From Methanosarcinales archaeon (lineage in GTDB: Archaea > Halobacteriota > Syntropharchaeia > Alkanophagales > Methanospirareceae): a stretch of DNA of 16,852 nucleotides. The first letter of the stretch is position 1. Each line of letters starts with the position of its first letter. A program made the translations under genes and the position numbers. The notes below the pieces were generated by a model. It searched no databases and was not told the DNA's origin. It worked only from the letters and a program-made list of their open reading frames with translations. Shown piece after piece: positions 13,894 through 16,852 of the stretch. The stretch spans positions 1-16,852 of the forward strand of contig JAODGR010000074.1 in the NCBI GenBank assembly GCA_025464275.1, read 5' to 3'.

Positions 13894-14735
13894 AGATACA
13901 CCCGAGACGCATTGGATTTGTATGTCGTGGTGAACCAAGGGATATAACCGTGCTGAGAGATTTGGTGGAGGGGGTAAGTGTTGAACGGGAGGGTCTGGAG
14001 GTGGTACTCGATGCCGATTCGGCATATAAGATGGGGAGCGGGCTGCGCGGGCTGAAGATAGAAGAGATGTCTGTGGATTTACTCGTCTGTATCGGTGGTG
14101 ATGGCACTATTTTACGGACTTTACACTACTTGAAGCGCCCAATACCAGTTCTGGGTGTGAATACAGGTATGATAGGATTTTTAGCGAGGATACAGCCGGA
14201 TAAAGCAGTGCCCACACTGAAGAAGCTGATACTGGATGGTTTTGATGTGGAGAGACGGGAGCGGCTATCCGTTCGCGTGATGGATGAGGAGATGCCATAT
14301 GCGATGAATGAGGCGGTGGTAATAACCGCGAAACCGGGTAAGATGCTTCATTTTGCGATATTTGTGGACGGAGAGGAGCTGGAGCGGTTGAGAGCGGATG
14401 GTGTCGTCTTCGCCACGCCCACCGGAAGCACGGCATACGCGATGAGTGCGGGTGGACCCATAGTAGACCCGAAGGTAAACGCCACGATAATAGTACCCAT
14501 TGCACCGTTTAAACTCTCTGCGAGACCCACCATTGTGGATATAAATAGTGAGATAAGCCTGGAACTCCTGGGTACGAAGGATGCCGAGCTGGTAATAGAC
14601 GGGCAGTTCTACCGGGGGATAGTAAGGGATGAGAGGATACGCATCACGAAGGGTGAGCACGCTTCTTTCGTAAAGATTCCGGACAGATACTTCTCCCTGT
14701 TACAGGATAAGTTACGAAGTGGGGAAGAGATATGA
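13890..14735 (+). CDS. nadK: NAD kinase
   Basis: ATP- or polyphosphate-dependent NAD kinase, the only route to NADP. The 281-residue protein has the GGDG nucleotide motif (69-72, within LLVCIGGDGTILRTLHYL), the substrate-binding GVNTGMIGFLA (89-99), the NE pair (140-141) in PYAMNEAVV, and the catalytic FATPTGSTAYAMSAGGPIV (174-192). The N-terminal about 60 residues form the usual alpha/beta lobe, and the C-terminal part (about 120-265) the beta-sandwich. It starts inside the nac stop codon, with a gtgggg ribosome binding site a few bases upstream. Its product would feed the NADPH-type thioredoxin reductase encoded nearby, though the two genes are not co-transcribed. Confidence 0.96.
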   Translation: MKIHPRRIGFVCRGEPRDITVLRDLVEGVSVEREGLEVVLDADSAYKMGSGLRGLKIEEMSVDLLVCIGGDGTILRTLHYLKRPIPVLGVNTGMIGFLARIQPDKAVPTLKKLILDGFDVERRERLSVRVMDEEMPYAMNEAVVITAKPGKMLHFAIFVDGEELERLRADGVVFATPTGSTAYAMSAGGPIVDPKVNATIIVPIAPFKLSARPTIVDINSEISLELLGTKDAELVIDGQFYRGIVRDERIRITKGEHASFVKIPDRYFSLLQDKLRSGEEI

Positions 14736-14748
14736 AAATATTATATTT
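14735..14748 (+). promoter_or_regulatory. Possible TATA element for the PRC-barrel gene
   Basis: An AT-only stretch with tattatattt starts at the nadK stop codon and ends 39 bases before the PRC-barrel ATG, which suits a separate promoter with initiation near 14768. Read-through from nadK is equally possible. Confidence 0.35.
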
Positions 14749-14787
14749 GGAGTGAAGGTGTTGGTGTTTATTGAGTGAGGATGAGCG

Positions 14788-15045
14788 ATGAAAGAAGGGA
14801 GAATATTTGCACAGAAGCTGGGATATAAGGAGGTTCTGGATTCTGAGGGTAGAGAGATGGGGGTTTTGTATAATATCGTAGCGGATGCGAAGACGGGTAT
14901 CCTGACCGAGCTTGTAATAAAGCCCGCATCGGAACTTGACACGAGCGGGTTTAAGAAGGAGAGGGATTATATCCTCATACCCTTTGATGCAGTCAAATCG
15001 GTGCGGGATGTAATAGTGGTGGACAGTGAGAGGATAAAGAGGTAG
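14788..15045 (+). CDS. Small PRC-barrel domain protein
   Basis: An 85-residue single-domain PRC-barrel protein. The fold is recognisable from GYKEVLDSEGREMGVLYNIVAD (12-33) and the closing strand ILIPFDAVKSVRDVIVVD (61-78). Related domains are found in RimM, photosynthetic reaction centres and many small archaeal proteins. Haloarchaeal PRC-barrel proteins (CdpB type) have been linked with FtsZ-based cell division, so that is one possible role here, but nothing in the context tests it. No signal or membrane segment. The ATG lies 52 bases after nadK. An out-of-frame ATG at 14781 does not lead to this protein. Confidence 0.85.
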   Translation: MKEGRIFAQKLGYKEVLDSEGREMGVLYNIVADAKTGILTELVIKPASELDTSGFKKERDYILIPFDAVKSVRDVIVVDSERIKR

Positions 15046-15084
15046 GGGTGTTGTGTTGATAGGAGAGGAGTGGAGTGGAGAACA

Positions 15085-15188
15085 CGGGCGTGACGGGATT
15101 TGAACCCGTGATTTGCAGCTCTCCCCTCCTTCTATTCCATGAGTGAGGTTAGGAGGCTGCCGCCGTGTCCTAACTAGGCCACACGCCC
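15085..15188 (-). tRNA. tRNA-Arg (CCU), intron-containing
   Basis: On the minus strand, acceptor GGGCGTG (15188-15182) pairs with CACGCCC (15092-15086), with discriminator G (15085). The anticodon stem GCAGC (15160-15156) pairs with GCTGC (15119-15115), and the T stem ACGGG/CCCGT encloses TTCAAAT. The loop CTCCTA plus A gives anticodon CCT at 15153-15151. The mature tRNA is 75 nt after removal of a 29-base intron. CCA is not encoded. Confidence 0.9.
15121..15149 (-). other. tRNA-Arg intron, relaxed bulge-helix-bulge motif
   Basis: The 29-base intron lies between positions 37 (15150) and 38 (15120). The central helix is CTCC (15155-15152) with GGGG (15126-15123), four pairs including one G-U. 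The flanking 3-base bulges are TA/A and AG/A. The inner helix is weak (a C-A mismatch, then C-G and U-G), so the motif is a relaxed form. An alternative register through the neighbouring GGAG repeats cannot be excluded. Confidence 0.7.
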
Positions 15189-15300
15189 TCTGCCTCTGTG
15201 CTGTGTGCTTGTGCTGTGATCAAGATTAAAGGTTGGTGTATTTCTATTTTACTTTTTAGTATGTATAGACTTCATTAATTTATTTGTTTTAACGGTTACG

Positions 15301-16806
15301 ATGGGTGTATTACAGCGCGAGGTGGCGAGGGCGGCGGAGATAATAAAGAGGCACGATTATGCACGTGTGGTATCGCATTATGATGTGGATGGGATAACGT
15401 CTGCGGGTATCATCTGCAATGCGCTGATTCGGAGAGGAATACCGTTCCATGCGACGATAGTGAGTAGATTAGACCGGCGGCTCATCCAGGGGATGAGAGA
15501 TGAGGAGCTGATCATCATTGCGGATATGGGGACTGCGCAGCTGGAGATGCTCATGGAACTCCTCGGACTCGGAGATGCTGAGATGGATACGGATGGTGAT
15601 AGAGGGGGTGGGGGAGGAGGGGATAGAGGAGGAAGCAGGGATGTGATAATCATAGACCACCATGCGGTCTCTTCATCTGCTGCTTCTTCGTCTGGATCCG
15701 TCGTGCTCATCAATCCCTACTGGTTATCGGAGCGCAAACAAAATGGAGAGGTAGTGGGCGGTGAGCTCTGCGCTGCTGGAATCTCTTACCTCGTTGCACG
15801 ATTGCTGGGCACAGAAGAATCAGCTGAGCGAGGTAACGTGGACCTTGCAGGTCTCGCAATTGCAGGGACGATAGGTGATAAGCTGCCACTGGAGCGTGGA
15901 ATAAACCAGCTCATCCTGGAAGAAGGGATAAGAGAGGGTGTGGTTACCCCAAGAGAAGGGCTGAAGCTGGGTGGAGGTAAGATTCGCGATTTGATCCTAT
16001 TCTCCACTGACCCCTATCTACCACTCGCAGGTAAGGTGGAATGGGTGGATGCTTTCCTGAAGGAGCGAGGAATAGACGGTGATAAGCGACTGGAGGAGCT
16101 GGATAGAGAGGAAGAGAGGCGATTGTGTTCTGCTCTACTCTCCATTGCGAGCGAGTCAGCGACGAAACTGAGTAAAGAAGCACTGTTTGGGAGAACGTAT
16201 ATGCTGAATTTAGAAGTGGTGAAGAACGCACTGGATTTCACACGTATGGTGGATGCATGTGGGAGATTTGGGAAGGCAGGTATAGGAATAGGGCTCTGTC
16301 TGCGTGAGTCGAGACTGGTAGAAGAGGCAAGGTCGCTATATCAGGTATTCCAGACCAAACTCGTCTCTGAATTGAACAGGATAGAAAGTGCGAAGGTGCA
16401 CGGGGATGGGCGCGGAAAAGGAGATGGAGTGAAGGAGCTCACCAATATCTATTACCTGTATGTGCAGGAGAAGGGAATAACCGGTGTACTGGCTGGTATC
16501 ATCGCGGAATACATCAATACGAGCAAGCCTGTAATTGTATTGAACAGGAAGAACGGAGTAAACGAGCAGGTGCAGGGAGGTACGAAGATATCCGCCCGCT
16601 GCAGCAGGGAGCTACTCGATGAGGGGATAGACCTTGCAAAGGCGCTGGAGCAGGCATCCCGCGAGGCAGGCGGGTATGGCGGTGGACATCCGGTGGCGTC
16701 CGGCGCATCGATTCCAGAGGGTATGGAGGAGCGGTTCATAACCGCTGTTGACCGTATAATAGGGGAGCAGATACGCGCTCACACCCACAGGCTATCCTCG
16801 CAGTAA
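15301..16806 (+). CDS. RecJ-like DHH/DHHA1 phosphoesterase
   Basis: Archaeal RecJ-family protein (501 residues), a probable single-strand-specific exonuclease; relatives in Thermococcales (GAN) bind the GINS replication complex. DHH motif I is SHYDVDGITSAG (25-36; H26, D28, D30), motif II is ADMG with D75, motif III is IIIDHH (116-121), and a further acidic motif is near AGTIGDKLP. The DHHA1 domain ends in GGYGGGHPVASG, with the GGGH substrate motif at 460-463. A Gly/Asp simple-sequence insert (about 92-112) lies between motifs II and III. No Shine-Dalgarno precedes the ATG; the AT-rich stretch near 15271-15290 may be a leaderless promoter. tRNA-Arg is divergent upstream. Nuclease versus small-nucleotide phosphodiesterase activity cannot be settled from sequence alone. 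Confidence 0.9.
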   Translation: MGVLQREVARAAEIIKRHDYARVVSHYDVDGITSAGIICNALIRRGIPFHATIVSRLDRRLIQGMRDEELIIIADMGTAQLEMLMELLGLGDAEMDTDGDRGGGGGGDRGGSRDVIIIDHHAVSSSAASSSGSVVLINPYWLSERKQNGEVVGGELCAAGISYLVARLLGTEESAERGNVDLAGLAIAGTIGDKLPLERGINQLILEEGIREGVVTPREGLKLGGGKIRDLILFSTDPYLPLAGKVEWVDAFLKERGIDGDKRLEELDREEERRLCSALLSIASESATKLSKEALFGRTYMLNLEVVKNALDFTRMVDACGRFGKAGIGIGLCLRESRLVEEARSLYQVFQTKLVSELNRIESAKVHGDGRGKGDGVKELTNIYYLYVQEKGITGVLAGIIAEYINTSKPVIVLNRKNGVNEQVQGGTKISARCSRELLDEGIDLAKALEQASREAGGYGGGHPVASGASIPEGMEERFITAVDRIIGEQIRAHTHRLSSQ

Positions 16807-16829
16807 CCCCCGGTGGAGTAAAAAGGAGA

Positions 16830-16852
16830 ATGTTCAGATATCGAGACGAGGG
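16830..16852 (+). CDS. Possible start of a further gene, cut by the window end
   Basis: An ATG 23 bases downstream of the DHH stop opens a frame reading MFRYRDEG to the window end. ggtggag (16812-16818) lies 11 bases upstream and aaaggag (16822-16828) one base upstream of it. Only seven complete codons are visible, so the gene is not identified. Confidence 0.3.

Overview
This window is a piece of an archaeal chromosome, most likely from a euryarchaeote of the Halobacteriota/Methanobacteriota kind. The evidence is transcription factor B, ribosomal protein L21e, archaeal NAC, a DUF99 protein, an archaeal DHH nuclease, TATA-box promoters and two tRNA genes with introns at the archaeal 37/38 site. 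A PGF-CTERM-like tail, a DUF11 surface protein, MoeA and mannosylglycerate synthesis would suit a Syntropharchaeia/Methanophagales-like or Archaeoglobus-like lineage, but that placement is inference.

Layout. (1) 4-2761, minus strand: a complete NitT/TauT/SsuB-type ABC importer in the order binding protein, permease, ATPase. The binding protein looks anchored through an archaeosortase-type tail, and a hairpin plus U-tract separates it from the permease gene. (2) 2934-4913, minus: a secreted, heavily sequon-bearing surface protein with DUF11 repeats, divergent from (3) 5082-7172, plus: a stomatin-like SPFH protein and a MoeA molybdenum/tungsten cofactor protein. (4) 7278-8018, plus: an intron-containing tRNA-Tyr(GUA) and a DUF99 protein. 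(5) 8055-10648, minus: TFB, RNase HII and an NADPH-type thioredoxin reductase. (6) 10758-13427: two near-identical tRNA-Val genes (GAC on plus, UAC on minus) bracket L21e (minus) and the mannosylglycerate pair mpgS-mpgP (plus). (7) 13540-15045, plus: NAC, NAD kinase and a PRC-barrel protein. (8) 15085-15188, minus: an intron-containing tRNA-Arg(CCU). (9) 15301-16806, plus: a RecJ-like DHH/DHHA1 phosphoesterase, followed by a possible new gene cut by the window end.

How the genes fit together. Most are housekeeping: transcription initiation, translation and nascent-chain handling, DNA repair, NADP supply and thiol redox (NAD kinase makes the NADP that this thioredoxin reductase would use). The adaptive parts are the ABC importer, the glycosylatable surface protein and the mannosylglycerate osmolyte/thermolyte operon. 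No mobile element, CRISPR array or integrase was seen and no gene-free stretch exceeds about 175 bases. I did not find a clearly new multi-gene system. The best leads are local: the terminator-like element inside the ABC operon, the interleaved L21e/mpgS promoters, the two tRNA introns, the inverted tRNA-Val pair, and simple-sequence inserts inside conserved enzymes.
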